Assembly (NCBI GenBank): GCA_030268105.1
Contig: BSDZ01000004.1
Coordinates: 2,095,001-2,159,000, forward strand
DNA length: 64,000 bases
From: Volvox africanus
Taxonomy: Eukaryota > Chlorophyta > Chlorophyceae > Chlamydomonadales > Volvocaceae
Direction: 5' to 3'
Shown in pieces: positions 38,115 through 49,909 of this stretch. The stretch's first letter is position 1; the number at the start of each line of letters is the position of its first letter. The notes beneath the pieces are model-generated. The model ran no database searches, had not been told where the DNA came from, and saw only the letters and a list, made by a program, of their open reading frames with translations. Position numbers and translations under genes: made by a program.

Positions 38115-41100
38115 ATGGTTTCCGGCACTGGTATCCTCCTAACTGCCGGCGTCCTGTTGCTCCACCTCGTGTATTCGAAATCTCATCATATCGAGGTCAA
38201 CATTATCGTACCAGAATTCAATATTGATAAGGAGGATGCCTACCTATGCGTCTCTGCTGTCTTGCCACCGCATCCCCATAAGCTAATTGGCGTGATACCC
38301 CACGCACGTCAAGAGGTGGTGCACCACATCCTCCTATATGGCAAGTCACTGCTTTGCGCGGAAGCTTTGCCTAGCGTGACACACTGGTGTGTGTGTAAGG
38401 GGAGGGAGAAATGTGTGGGGCTGCGTGTCCTTAGCTGGCCCCATCCCCTAACTTTTGTGTGTTGTGGAGGGGAGCTCTTTCAAAGCGGAAGAAAGAGTTC
38501 AGACCATGTGCCAGTGGGATTTCCACAGAAAGTGCATCGTGCAATATCACGACGCGAGTTCTGAGGTCCCGGTTCGGACACCCCAGTACCGTGCATATCC
38601 ATTCGCAATCCAGCTGCTGCTAGCATGCCCAACCCCCATCCGACGCTGCCATCTGTTCTGAGAGCATTCATTCCGTACATAGTATTCACGTAAACATCCC
38701 GGTCCCATGGCAAGCCAATGTTCTTTGGGGACGCCACCTATAATCCGCTAACTACCGGACGCCAGAATTCCGAAGGACTGACCACCGATGCCGTTGCCGC
38801 CTTAGGGTGTACGGAGCCCCACATGGCGCCCAAGAGCGGCGGGGAGACAGCGGTGTGGCGGTGTGACATGCTGCCAGTGTGCAACGGGCCCTCCGAAATC
38901 TTGTAAGCTAATACAAGCCCAGATGCCGAAATGGGTTTCATACGGATGGGCCCGGGAAGAGCAAATCTTATTATATTGATTCGCTACGGAGGGGCATTTC
39001 CCCCCTTCCCCCCGGGCAGGTGTCCGGAACTCTGTTTGCGATGTGGCTAGTGGAGGGAGGAGGGAGGAGGGAGGAGGGGGGATTAAGGGTGTTGTGACAA
39101 GCATTGACGAATTGTGGTGAATCATCGCGCGGCTATGATTGTTGCCAAGGGATTCACACAAGGCGGTGGCACTGGGTTGGGTATCTCTAGGGTTGTCCTG
39201 TCGCAGCTCGGGTGACAGCGGGGGGGAGACTATACTGTTACACGAGGCCTTCCCTGGGTGCTTCTTGTAACCACCTGTGATTAGATGGACAGCCACAAGT
39301 GTTAAAGCCCCCCTGCTAAGTGCCGGTGCCGCATCTTCCAGGAAGTCGCTGTCCTAGGATACGGCGCGTGCCACTGCCCCTCGCGCTTCTCAAACGTGCC
39401 CTCTACCCGCTCGCGCTGTTTTGCTGTCCCGGCCCCGAAGCTATGGCTGGGGACGTAACGCCCCTGACCTCCAACTGCCAGAGGGAGTGGGCTACAGCGT
39501 GGGAGAGCACACCGGCATCAAATTCATCGTAGCGCAGGTATGCGTTTATGGGGCGGCGGGGGGGGTTACTTTGGTGGGCTTGCAGCTTAGTACTTTGTTT
39601 TAATGTATTCCACAACCACCCGTACCCATGCCGCCATCCATGTCACAACCATTGAGGCACTGGGGGGCGCTCAGTCATCGAGTGGCGAACAGGAAACTCG
39701 CCCCGGCTCTCCCGCATGCACACGTTATAAGGCCCTGCTGTTTTGAGGCTCAAATTTCAGCTGCCCTGTCTGCCCCCGCTCCCCTGCCCGCTCCGCCGCC
39801 CTCTGCGTCTTCTTCTTCTTCGTCGTCGTCGTCGTCGCTGTCGTCGTCGTTGTCGTCGTCGTCGTTATTGTTGTTGTCGTCGTTGTCGTCGTCCTCCTCC
39901 TCCTCCTCCTCCTCAGGTTCATTACCTGGCTGCGAGGCCGCCGGATGACCACTCGGGCGTGACGTTGGTGTTAAAGCCCCACCCGGTGCCGTACGCTGCC
40001 GGCATGCTATCTTATGCGTCCTGGTTCGAGATTCCCCCTGGCAAGAAGAGCCACCTGATTGAGAACACGTGCTGCTTCAAGAGCCATCAACCACTGACCA
40101 TGTTCGCGGTGCGTGTGCACACGCATACGTTGGGGCGGCAGGTGTACATGACGAGGGAGGCGTGGAACCACAGCGGTGAGTTCGGAGACGAAGGGGAGGG
40201 GTAGAGGGAACAGTGAAATGACCAACAACTACCGCCAGGTGATGGAGGTGAAGAGGAAAGAGGTCCCTGGACGAATCTTGGTATCCTAGAGGTCCCCGGA
40301 CGACGGCAAAGCCATTAAAAGAGGGGGTGGGGGGAAACTAGAGGTGTAAGCGGAGACTATTATGAGATGGGGCGGGGTCTGGGTATTCGGGGGTAATGGC
40401 GATTGGATCGCTGAGAATTTGGGGTAGATGGGTTAGTGCGCTGCTGGTGTGCCTGGGAGGTAAGCGGATGGCCCCTAGCTGCGATTGTGGACCTCAGCAT
40501 GGCGTGTCATACTCTTGATGTGGCGATCATGGTGCTTGTTTCCGAAAGCTCTTCGCTGCATTGTCTGTGCCATCCGGCTCTTTCCCCACTACCGACTCTC
40601 CGCAAGGCACATGTGCGTGTAGAGCGCCTCCAACCGTGCCCTGCCATCCGCGCTGCGCAAGTAATGCGTCCAAGTAAGTTAACCACATGGCCCCCTGAAT
40701 GGGCACGTGGCTGGCCCTCCTCCCTCTTCGTCACGTCCAGGCATCGAGACGCTGTACACGCGCGACCCGCAGCTGCCCCAGTCGTTCGTGCCCAGCATTC
40801 GCCACGTGCTGTGGCCCGGAGACCGCCTCACCGTCACGTGCGACTTCGACTCCACTAGCAGGTCCGTGTGTGTGTGTGTGTGTGTGTGAGTGACTACCGC
40901 CTATTAAGCACATGTACTCTGTGGTCGTGTGTGGAGGGACTGGAATATGCGCTCGTTGATTCTTAATGTGCGAGATTCCCGCCCTGAGTGGGTGCGCGCT
41001 CTGCGCTTTTTGAAGAAAGCTAAAAAAAGAGATAGCGACTCGCAACTAACGGATCTGATCTTGGATAGGGTATGGCGGTACGAATGAGGAAGAAGCGGGT

Positions 41101-44100
41101 TGGACTGCGTAGGGGAAGGCGGGACGAGCTGGGACGGCGGAAATGGCGCCGAAGGATGAAGTGGTCAGCTCTTCCTTGCGCTTTGATCTGGTGGGCTTGC
41201 ATGCGTTGGAAGTTATGAAAGCTAGGAAGTTATGGGACCTGCTGGCGGGTATCGATACAGCTGTCGTTAGAAGGGCACGTTGGCAGCCCTGCATGCGCGG
41301 ATTATAAGCTGGGCTCTATCTTGCCGTGTCTGTGTATGGCTGTGTTAACGTTTCTCCTCACAGCTCGCGGGGTTCAGACTCCAACGACCAGACACACGAT
41401 CAGCTGCGTCTGCATGTGCCTTGGAAATCCCTCCCCTCCCCTTTCCTCCTCGGCATCCACAAGTCCCTCCCTCCCTCTCCCCTCCCTCGCTTAATCTCCT
41501 CACCTCCCCGCCACTCTTTAACCCCCCACCCCCCGGCCCCTCGCAGGAACACTCCGACCTTAGCAGGTGGCACGCACAATGATGAGATGTGCAACATGTA
41601 CATCATGTTGTACAGCAAGACGCCTTACATCACCATGTGCGGCGACTCAACGGCAGTAAGTGTTGTGGTGCCACCAGAGGTTGAGGTATGAGAATCACCC
41701 CCCGTGTGTACATGAGGAGGGGGAGGGAGGGGAAGCCGAATAAACGAGGCACAAAACCGCCGTAGACGCTGCTGTAAAGCATGGCTAACCGCAAAGGTGG
41801 AGGAAGGCGTCTAGCGGAGTGGGGGGGAGAGAAGGTGTAAACGTTGGAACGTAAACTATGTAGCCGCCAAGGCCGCAAAATAGATGCCGGAAATAAAGCA
41901 ATAGAATCTGTAGTAAAGTTTACTATTGGTCTTGCTACTGGTGGCGGCGAAAAGGTACCGTGTAAAAGTTGCCGGGTTCAACGAATCGGGAAACGAGAAA
42001 CCTGAAAGCTGACCACTGGTGCGGTGCGTGTACCTCCCAACCCCCTTTTGGGGGGGAAGGGGAGGGTTCAGGTGGACAGGTGGCGGAAAATGCCAAAGGG
42101 CTGCTGCGACGAGTTAGCCGGGGAAGACCGTGAAACCACCTGTGGACGACCAGACACAGCTGTGTGCATGGGAGCGGGCGGATTCGGAGCCGCGTGGGGC
42201 CATTACGGTGATTGCATTGCGAAGGGTGCTGAATGGGTGCTGGCGGTGGGAGGATATAAGGCCCCCTCCTGATTTGTTTTGGGGCCGTTCCTTAACCTTC
42301 ATCCCGCGTACACCGCGTGGCTCCGTTACCGGTTCCGGTGGTTCCGTTATTACCGGTTCCTCTATTATTGATTTTCTCATCCAAACGGCCCCGTCATGCA
42401 CGCCCTCTCTTTTTCTCTCTCGTTCTCTCTCCCGCGCTCTTTCAGTCCCTCTCTGTCATGTCGCTGGACTACAGGACATTCGTGACGACTCCCCTGGAGC
42501 TCTCCCCCGCGAAGCCTCCGTGGTGCTGGACCCCTCACCCTTCTGGAAGCCGCCGCAACCAGAGGGTCTCGTGCCCGCGGCCCCCGGAGCTGACGACGAC
42601 GACTCAGCGGTGGAAGACGATAAGGACGATAAGGAGGATGAGGAGGATGAGGAGGATGAGGAGGATGACTACTACGAAGACTACGGGGATGACGAAGCAC
42701 CCGGCCGGGCTCCAACCCCAATGGTGGTGGACCCCAGGGGCACCTACGGAGACGCCACCAGTGTTACGGCGGGGCCCGATGGAACCATATGGGTGCTGTA
42801 CAGGTAGGGGCAGGGGGGAAGGGAAGGGGGAGGAGAGAAGGGAAGGGGAGGGGAGGGGGAGGGGGAGGGGGGTATTTCTTAGAACTGCGTTTCGGTGTGT
42901 TGGGAATCTGTGCGCGTCCGTGTATACGGCATGCGGATTGTTCTCAGCAAGTGAGTGAGTGAGTGAGTTGAAACGGGGTTCGCGTCATGCGACGTCGCGC
43001 TGCGCCCCTCCCGACATCCGCCTGTCAAACACGTGCGCTCGTAGTTGCCACTCGGGCCCGATGCAGAGAGGCTTGGAAGAACGGAAGGTTGGGACCTAGT
43101 GCCTGGATCACTGACTTGCTGTATCCCCCCGTCGGCCCCTGGTCCTGGCTTCGTCAGCGATCATTACCAGCGTTTCGATGTTCGTCCTCCCCCTTCGCCC
43201 CTCCCCCTGCACACACCCCGCGCAGGGGCTCGGGGGTGTGGCAGCCCGATACCTTCGACGGCAGCAATCACATCACGCGCGACAAGCCCGTGCCCGAGGC
43301 GGTGGTGGTTCAGCTTGACCCCGACAACGGCACCGTGCTGACCCGCTGGGGTGCGGGCATATTCTTCCTGCCCCACATGATCTCAGTGGACGCGGCGGGG
43401 AACGTCTGGGTGGTGGATACGGGTCGTCATCAGGTGCGTGGGAGGGTGTGGCGGTGCGGGTCAAAGGGGGGAAGGTCAACCACCAGCTGGGCCGCACCGG
43501 GTGGCAGTAGGGATGGGTGTGCGGGATGGGGGGAGCTGCGGTGCTGCTGCGCGGTGTAGTCAACCGGGAATGAGCCCGGGAGAGGAGGGAGCACCAGGAT
43601 CCGGTCCCGCGGGTGGGGACTGGGGAGGAGGTCGTTAAGGGAAGGAAGGGCAGGTAAGGGAGGGGTGCGCTCTCCGCCTTTTGCCGGTATGCCTTAGGGG
43701 TACAGGTACACGCCGGTGCGTGTGTGCTTTCGTGTGCTGGTACCATTAGGAGACGAGCTGGTCGACGGCGCACGGCAAGGAAGGGGCCGATTGCATCCGT
43801 CCGCCGCGATCCCCGGTATTTGGGAGGAGGGTGGCGACTGGTGAGTCGCGGCCACCACCACCTAGGGACCCCCCACTGCTGGCTGTGGGCTCAAGGGAGG
43901 TCGTGCAACAGCACCTGAAAGAAACCAGCGAACCCCGCTTTTCACGCTGCTATGTGCTGACCGTGAACAGGTTCTCAAGTTCAACCCCGACGGCCGACTG
44001 CTGATGACTGTGGGCACGGAACTGACCCCTGGGTCGGGACCTGGACAATTCTGCAAGCCAACGCAGGTACGGCAAGAGCAAATGCGTGGAGGGGGAGTTC

Positions 44101-47100
44101 TTGCGGGGGGTTGGGAAACCCGTGTAAGGCAGTGCCATTCACATCACGAGCATGAAGGGCGAGGTCCCGAACCGATTAGATCATCGTATTTGATGTGACG
44201 TCACATCAAATACGATGATCTAATCGGTTCGGGACCTCGCCCTTCATGCTCGTGATGTGAGCACATCGCGAACTCGCCACCCCGGTGATATGCATCGCCA
44301 CGGCACACCACATCTGCCCTGTACGACCCTGTCCGCCCACCTCGTGAACCACCCGCCATAGGGCATTCCCTCCCCCATTTCCCGCGTTTACTATCACCTT
44401 TTACCACTCCGCAAAACACAACACAGCAGTACAGTACAGTACACTGCATTATCTCAACCGCAGCCGCTGATGTGTGTAGGATAGGGGGGTACATCACCCG
44501 TGGCCACTAACCTGGCAGTCCCTACCTTCCCCGGTGTTTCGGGGCACCCTCATCCAGTCTCCCATGCCGACTTCTCCGAAATCAGTGGTTTTCCCAGGTT
44601 CAGCACCCACCACCAGCATCCAGCGGAATCTGCCGAATCAACTAAGGCGTCAACTCCGCTACTGGTCAGCTCGCAGGTCACTTTAATTGGGGTCGTCACC
44701 GTCCATCGACATGGGGGCACCCTGCCCTTAACATTAGGGTCTTTGGCCCGCTCTCAGTCGGGGTAGAACCTGGAACTCCAGGGGCATATTAATCGTGCCA
44801 TAACAGTCGTGCCTGAACACGCAGCCGCTGATGTCTTCAGCCCCTTGTCACCTGCTCCTCGTCACCCCAGAAGAGTCCTGACCCTCACCTTTCTTTGGGA
44901 GATGGGTGCCTTCCCTCCAGTCACCCCGCCACTCGCCATGCCTCACCCCGGGCCCCCACCCGCCCTCAGGTGTCAGTACTCCGGGAAGGCAGCTTCTTGG
45001 TGGCTGATGGCTACTGTAACAACCGCGTGGTTTTGTTCGACTCGGCGGGAAAGTTCGTGGGTAGGTGGAGTGATGGGCGTTGATAACTGCAGCTGCTGCC
45101 CTCTCGCTCCCACTCTTTCCCCATCGCCGTCACCAGCCCCTAGGCCCCTGGGCCAATACTACATTCGATTACGTTTCTATTTCCTTATTTTCTGCTTTTA
45201 TTAGCAGCCTTCATGGCTATATCTAGTTTACGTTCCAACGTTTTCATCCCCCTCTACGTTTTCTCTTGGAGCTACACGTCGTCCCCCACCATCGCGGTTA
45301 GTCATACTTCATACAGCACGTAACGGCGTCTACAGCAGTACCATGTCGCGGAAGTTATGTTGGTCTTCCCCTTCATGTGGCGACATCTGTGTGTGTCGCA
45401 ACCAATCATCACGAAGCTGATGTTCCGTTACCCCTCCCACGTTCCCTGGATGACCGCAACCCCGCAGCCGAGTCCGTCCTGATCCCGGCGGTGGTTCACT
45501 CGGTCCTGGTGGATGAGTGCGAGGAGGTGGTGTATGTCGCATCCAGGGAGGCGGCCACAGTCCGGGCACTTCACCTGAACCCAAACCAGCGGCTGCAGCT
45601 GCAGGCAACTTACGACATGGCAGACCAGGGCCACGGAGAGGTGGGTCCTACCGCAGGTTGGCACCGGCGAACGGAGGGAGGGAAGGGATTCTCAACCGCT
45701 GTCGGGTTTTCCCCGGGGAATGCGTGTCGGGTTTTGAAGATCATGGACTCAATCATCCGGGGGGGAGTGCGGAGAAGCCGGAGGTGTGTGCAAAAGGGGG
45801 GACGGCATGGAAGGAAAATTGAGGATGTAAGGGAGCTTGGCACGGTTTGTGCGGCTGGGCTAGGGTGTTGGAGAAGGATGCCGGGCTCGCCGCGAGCCTC
45901 ATGACTGTCCAAGCTCAGGGCGTTCCCCCGGCAGCAGCTCCTGCGCCGGTCCTTATCATGGCCCGGAGGTGGGCCGCCCGGATACACTTTTCCGGACTGA
46001 GAGCCTGGGGGACTCCTCCGCGCCCTTGGCCAAGGTCCTTAGCCTTCGCCCGCCCTGCGCCCCCTGTCTCGTGTTCTCATCTATTCGCCCTCCCCACCCC
46101 ACCCCCCATTCCTACTCCTCCCATCTCGCATCATTCCATCATAAACGAGCCTCGAGTTCTTTTTTCCGCATCGCCATCTACACATCCGCGCTCCCCATCC
46201 CTAACCCCTCCGTATCCCTCTGGTGGAATGACCTACTGCGTTTTGGACGGCTTTGAGGCGCAGGCTTGGGCGTTGGGTTTCGGACCGTATGGGGAGCAGC
46301 TGGTGCTGATGTGGCGAGAAGGACAGGTGGGCTGGGGGGAGTGGGCTGGGGGGAGTGGGCTGGGAGACATGATGACAACGGACCTAGATGTGTGTGTGGG
46401 CGGAAGGGGGCGGGATGAGGGTTGCAGCGTGCAGGGCGTGCAGCCACTTCCTGAGAGGCAAGGGAAGATGGCAGGAGGGAACCAGCCGTATGCGTTACTG
46501 GTGCGACAGCGATTCGTGTGTCCTTACTGAGGATCTGTACTCGTTGTGTTGCCCCCTCTTCCGACCATCTCCGGGCCCCAATACGACTCAGTCGTCCTTT
46601 CTGGCGGCTGCGTTCCCTGAGCGGCTTTATCACGTGCAGAGAAATACTTCACATCCTATCTGTTGTTCGGGAGTTCCTCAGGTCACACGATTACCACCCC
46701 CCTACACCCCACTCCGCACCCCCTACACCCCACTCCGCACCCCCTACACCCCACTCCGCACCCCCTACACCCCACCCCGCACCCCCTACACCCCACCCCG
46801 CACCCCCTACACCCCACCCGGTGGCCACAGGACGCCCGTCTGGTCAACGTTCGCTTCGCTCAGCAGTTCTGGACGCTGCCCGGCACTGCGCAGTTGTCCC
46901 CCCACGATTTTCAGCTAGGTGGCGCCCCCATGCAGCTCTCCGGCGCGGGAGACCGCTTCCACGCCGTCTACCTGGCGTCAGTGGGGGTCGCCTGCGACAA
47001 GAAGTGCGGCCCACTCAGGAAGTTCGTGTTGGTGCCGGGGGGAATGCAGCTCCCGGACGCGGCGGTGAGGGGGGCTGGGGAAGGGGGAGGTTGGGGTGGG

Positions 47101-49909
47101 TGTGGGGCGGGTGGGGAGGGGTAATCCATATTTTGCAGCCCACCTCGATCGTCGGCATACGTGGAGGACGGAGAGGAGGGGTAGGGGGAAGGGGTGGGGG
47201 GAAATAAAATGGAAGGCGCAATTAGGTCATGCACACTTCGAAGTGACGTGCCCCTCCAGAGCCGGTTTCCATGCTTATGTTGTGATGGGCCAAGTTGGAT
47301 GTATGGGCAGATGGATTCGGGAGAGGTCTGAGCCTCCCTTCCCTTCCTCCCACAAAGTGGAGAACGATATACCTCCGAACCCACACACCCTCATGGGCGC
47401 CGTCGCAGCCCGTCCACAATCCGTAATCGCCAACGGGCTCCCTCTCCAGATTTTGAGAGCGATGGATGCTTGGCCGGGGCCAACAAGCCCACTTTCCATT
47501 CGCCAGGCCCTCCTCTCTTTCCCATCTGTTCGGTACCCGCGCTCCCTTTGCACTCCGTGAATGTGACGCCGGCCTCCGTACAGTCACTCCGCTTGCCACT
47601 CTCTTTCCTCCTCCTGCCACTTCCCCCCCTGCCACTTCCTTTTCTGCCATCATGTGGAGTCAGTGATTGTGATGTTCAGCAGCAGCACCAAGACATCGTC
47701 TATTAGCCCTCCACTTCCCTCCTCCCCGCCATCTCCGCACGATCTCCGCCCTTAGACCCTTAGATCTTACCCCTTATCTGATGCTCAGTCCACCCCCCCC
47801 TCCGTATTGAAACACATCGTTCAGATTCCCCCTCCCCTTCCCCGCCTGGAATTCGTTTTATTCGACTTCCTCCCGACTCCCATCCGACTTCTTTACGTCT
47901 TTATCCCCGACCTCCCTCTGCAGGACCTGCCAGCCGCCTCCGACGTGACGGACATCCACCCTGGCGACGCGAAGTTGCTCCCTGGGGGCACTGCGATTTC
48001 AGAGCAGCCGCACCACCATGAGCAAGTTGAGAAGGAGAAGCAGGCGGACGCGGCGGGTGGCCCGGCGGCCACGGCGGCGGATGGGAGCGCTTCTGCTGCT
48101 ACTCCTGCTGGGGGCGATGGGGTTGGTAAAGGTCAAATGGAGGGCGGGGCGATGGTTGCGGACGATTATGACGAGGAGGTGGAGGGGGACTCAGTGGACG
48201 CGGAGGACTACGAGGAGAGGAAGGAATACGAGCAGGATGTACAGGACTACTCCGAGGTGCGCTGGGGGGGGGTGTACCGAGAGGCAACTCCTGGGACTTA
48301 CGTGTATGAGTGTGTATGTAGGGGTTGGGGGCCGGAGGGGCCGAGGTGGGAGATGCTTGAAGGCTTTTATACGTGGTATGAAGCGGGGCTACGTGTGCCT
48401 TGGACACACATTGTTGCGCTTCCTGGTTGCACTCCCGGCTTCGTGATCGACCTCTGATCGCCCCTGCCCGCACGAGATGCTGTGAGAGAGCAGCCGGCTG
48501 GGCGCTGCATACCCTCCTTGACCCATAAAGAAGGGTCTGTTCCCTTTATCCCTGGGTTGATCATGGACGGCCGGCTCCCTGTCTCCTCCCTCCACCGGCA
48601 AGAGCACCGCTCACAGCAGGGCTTCCCGCGGGGGCACTCGTTTCTTGCTGCTTCTTGTGCGGCACCGCATCGCCCTTCAAATGCATTAGCCGTTTCCCCG
48701 ACCTCCCTCGGGGTTTATGGTTGGGGAATTTCTCCCATCCATGGTGTACTTATCTCCCCTCCTTTACATCGCCATTTCGGTATATTTGTCCTGATGGATG
48801 GATGGATGGATGGATGGATGGATGGATGGATGGATGGATGGATGGATGGATGGATGGATGGATGGATGGATGGATGGATGGATGGATGGATGGATGGATG
48901 GATGGATGGATGGATGGATGGATGGATGGATGGATGGATGGATGGATGCGAGTGTTGGCTTCCTTGCATTCACGCTGTCTAACTTCCCTTCCCTTTTAAC
49001 CTTCGCTTGTGCTTTGTCGCTGGTGGCGTTGGAGCAGGAACCGAAGGCAGCCCCCAAACCAGCACCGCTGGAGAAGGAGCGGTTCGAGGTGCTGGTGCAG
49101 GACAAGAAGGTGCGGGACCGGCAGGGGGCTCCTCATCGCCGCGCTGCAAGGACCGCCCCCCTCTGGCGACCCTCTTGAAGAGCCGCTTTCCAGAAGTGAA
49201 CTCCGTCTAGCCTTTGCCAACCCCTCCTGCGTGGCCCGTTTTGTTACCCCTCCCTGCATCTCCTCCTGCGCTCCCAATTCGTAGACCCCATATCGCTCCT
49301 TCAAACGTCTGCGTGTGTGTATGTATGTGCGTGTTTTGGCTATTGATACCATCTCATTTTTCTCATTCAAACCCTTATCTCCCCCGGGTGTGGTTGTTTT
49401 CGTCCTACCCCCTACCATACATCCCCCGTGTCGCATACCTACTGTGTATACCTCCCCACCTCCCCCCCCCACACGCTTGTGCCCAGGTTGTGGAGCAGAG
49501 CACCTCCATCAGTGGCTGGGCAATTGCGCTAGTGGTTATCCTGGCCGCCCTCATGGCGTACAGCGTCCTACGCTTTGCCAAGCTGTCCCTGTCCGCCTAC
49601 CTGCATGAAGACACCAGTCGGGGAGCGGGAGGAGGGGCCATCGAGTTGGGTCAACCACACGCCGGCGGCGGCGCTCACACCAAGGCGGCCGCGGCTCCGG
49701 CAGCAGCTTCAGCGAGTGGGAAGCGGTCGGGGGTGTGGGAGATGGCAGAGGGGCTGATATCGCGAATGCATGGCGGGTTGGGAAGCGCGGGAGGTCGTGG
49801 GGTCCCGGCGGGCAGCCGGGGTGGGGCCGGTGGGCGCAGCGGCGGGCAGGCTTTGCGGGAGGTGGAGGCGGCGCGGGAGCGGGAGCGACTGCTGCGAAGT
49901 GAGCCGTGA
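38115..49909 (+). CDS. PAM: Peptidylglycine alpha-amidating monooxygenase (PAM), bifunctional, membrane-anchored, 1053 aa
   Basis: PAM converts C-terminal glycine-extended peptides to amides in the secretory pathway. Seventeen phased exons: 38115-38340, 38806-38902, 39441-39537, 39917-40175, 40741-40861, 41547-41655, 42475-42803, 43226-43433, 43971-44066, 44970-45060, 45417-45640, 45969-46034, 46150-46326, 46831-47064, 47924-48256, 49038-49109 and 49487-49909. Intron 1 is GC-AG. A hydrophobic signal sequence (residues about 4-20) precedes the PHM domain. Its copper ligands are present: VVHH (His 70/71), QVHY (His 142), RVHTH (His 208/210) and NDEM (Met 281). An acidic linker (DDDDS to EDDYYED) leads to the PAL domain: LYRG arginine, FFLPH, DGYCNNR tyrosine, VVHSV and SPHDF, the three histidines matching the zinc ligands. 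The methionine next to the last histidine in animal PAL is Ser here. A Glu/Asp-rich stalk, a membrane segment ([19 protein letters not shown]) and a cytosolic tail follow. Green algal PAM is known from Chlamydomonas. Exon 13 has the weakest acceptor. Confidence 0.93.
38341..38346 (+). promoter_or_regulatory. GC-AG intron donor in PAM
   Basis: The first PAM intron begins G|GCAAGT, a strong U1 match with C in place of T at position 2. It ends TTAG before 38806. Only this GC donor keeps the phase and the conserved LLYGC junction; the nearest GT (38344) breaks the frame. Confidence 0.75.
39804..39915. repeat. (TCN)n trinucleotide tract at a PAM acceptor
   Basis: TCT, TCG and TCC units run up to the acceptor of the PAM exon at 39917 and serve as its polypyrimidine tract. 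Length change here could affect splicing. Confidence 0.85.
40863..40888. repeat. (GT)n microsatellite directly at a PAM donor
   Basis: A run of about 12 GT units begins a few bases after the donor following the exon that ends at 40861. Confidence 0.9.
41720..42020 (+). repeat. Longest copy of repeat family B
   Basis: This PAM-intron segment overlaps in similarity with both partial copies. Its left part matches 7365-7475 (AGACGCTGCTGTA, GGCTAACCGC). Its right part matches 2650-2815 (GTAAACTATGTAG, CGCCAAGGCCGC, ACTGGTGGCG). A further copy is inverted at 45190-45385. It has no coding frame and its ends are not sharply defined. Confidence 0.6.
44139..44260. repeat. Perfect 122-bp palindrome with no spacer in a PAM intron
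   Basis: Bases 44139-44199 are followed at once by their exact reverse complement, 44200-44260, with GACGTC at the centre. All 61 pairs match and the match stops sharply on both sides. It lies in the intron between the PAM exons ending at 44066 and starting at 44970. Such spacer-free palindromes are unstable in cloning and can also arise as assembly or fold-back artefacts. Confidence 0.97.
44459..44834 (+). mobile_element. 346-bp SINE-like element with 15-bp target-site duplication
   Basis: CGCAGCCGCTGATGT stands at 44459-44473 and again at 44820-44834, flanking a 346-bp insert (44474-44819) that recurs inverted at 35181-35526. A direct duplication of 15 bp fits target-primed insertion by LINE machinery better than most DNA transposons. 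There is no long terminal inverted repeat and no open frame of note. A pol III box assignment is not certain. Confidence 0.8.
45190..45385 (-). repeat. Inverted copy of repeat family B
   Basis: Read on the minus strand, this PAM-intron segment matches 7365-7475 almost base for base over its first 100 bp. It then continues into the family core (AAACGTTGGAACGTAAACTA) also seen at 41845. Confidence 0.75.
46697..46820. repeat. 21-bp minisatellite in a PAM intron
   Basis: About six tandem copies of a 21-bp unit (CCCCTACACCCCACTCCGCA plus C) lie upstream of the PAM exon at 46831. The last units carry CCCCG in place of CTCCG. There are no spacers, so it is not a CRISPR array. Confidence 0.95.
48794..48948. 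repeat. (TGGA)n tetranucleotide satellite in a PAM intron
   Basis: About 39 perfect GGAT/TGGA units fill part of the intron before the exon at 49038. Because 12 bp is both three units and four codons, it opens false frames of MDGW or SIHP repeats in every phase. Confidence 0.98.

Noticed and set aside
44004..44497. Identical peptide tail read on both strands around 44.14-44.26 kb
   Set aside because: It is a direct consequence of the perfect palindrome, not a pair of genes.
46697..46820. Regular 21-bp repeats resembling an array
   Set aside because: The units are directly adjacent without spacers and the context is a eukaryotic intron, so this is a minisatellite and not a CRISPR array.
48482..49178. 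Frames with MDGW and SIHP repeats
   Set aside because: They are translations of the (TGGA)n satellite inside a PAM intron; the unit length keeps all phases open.
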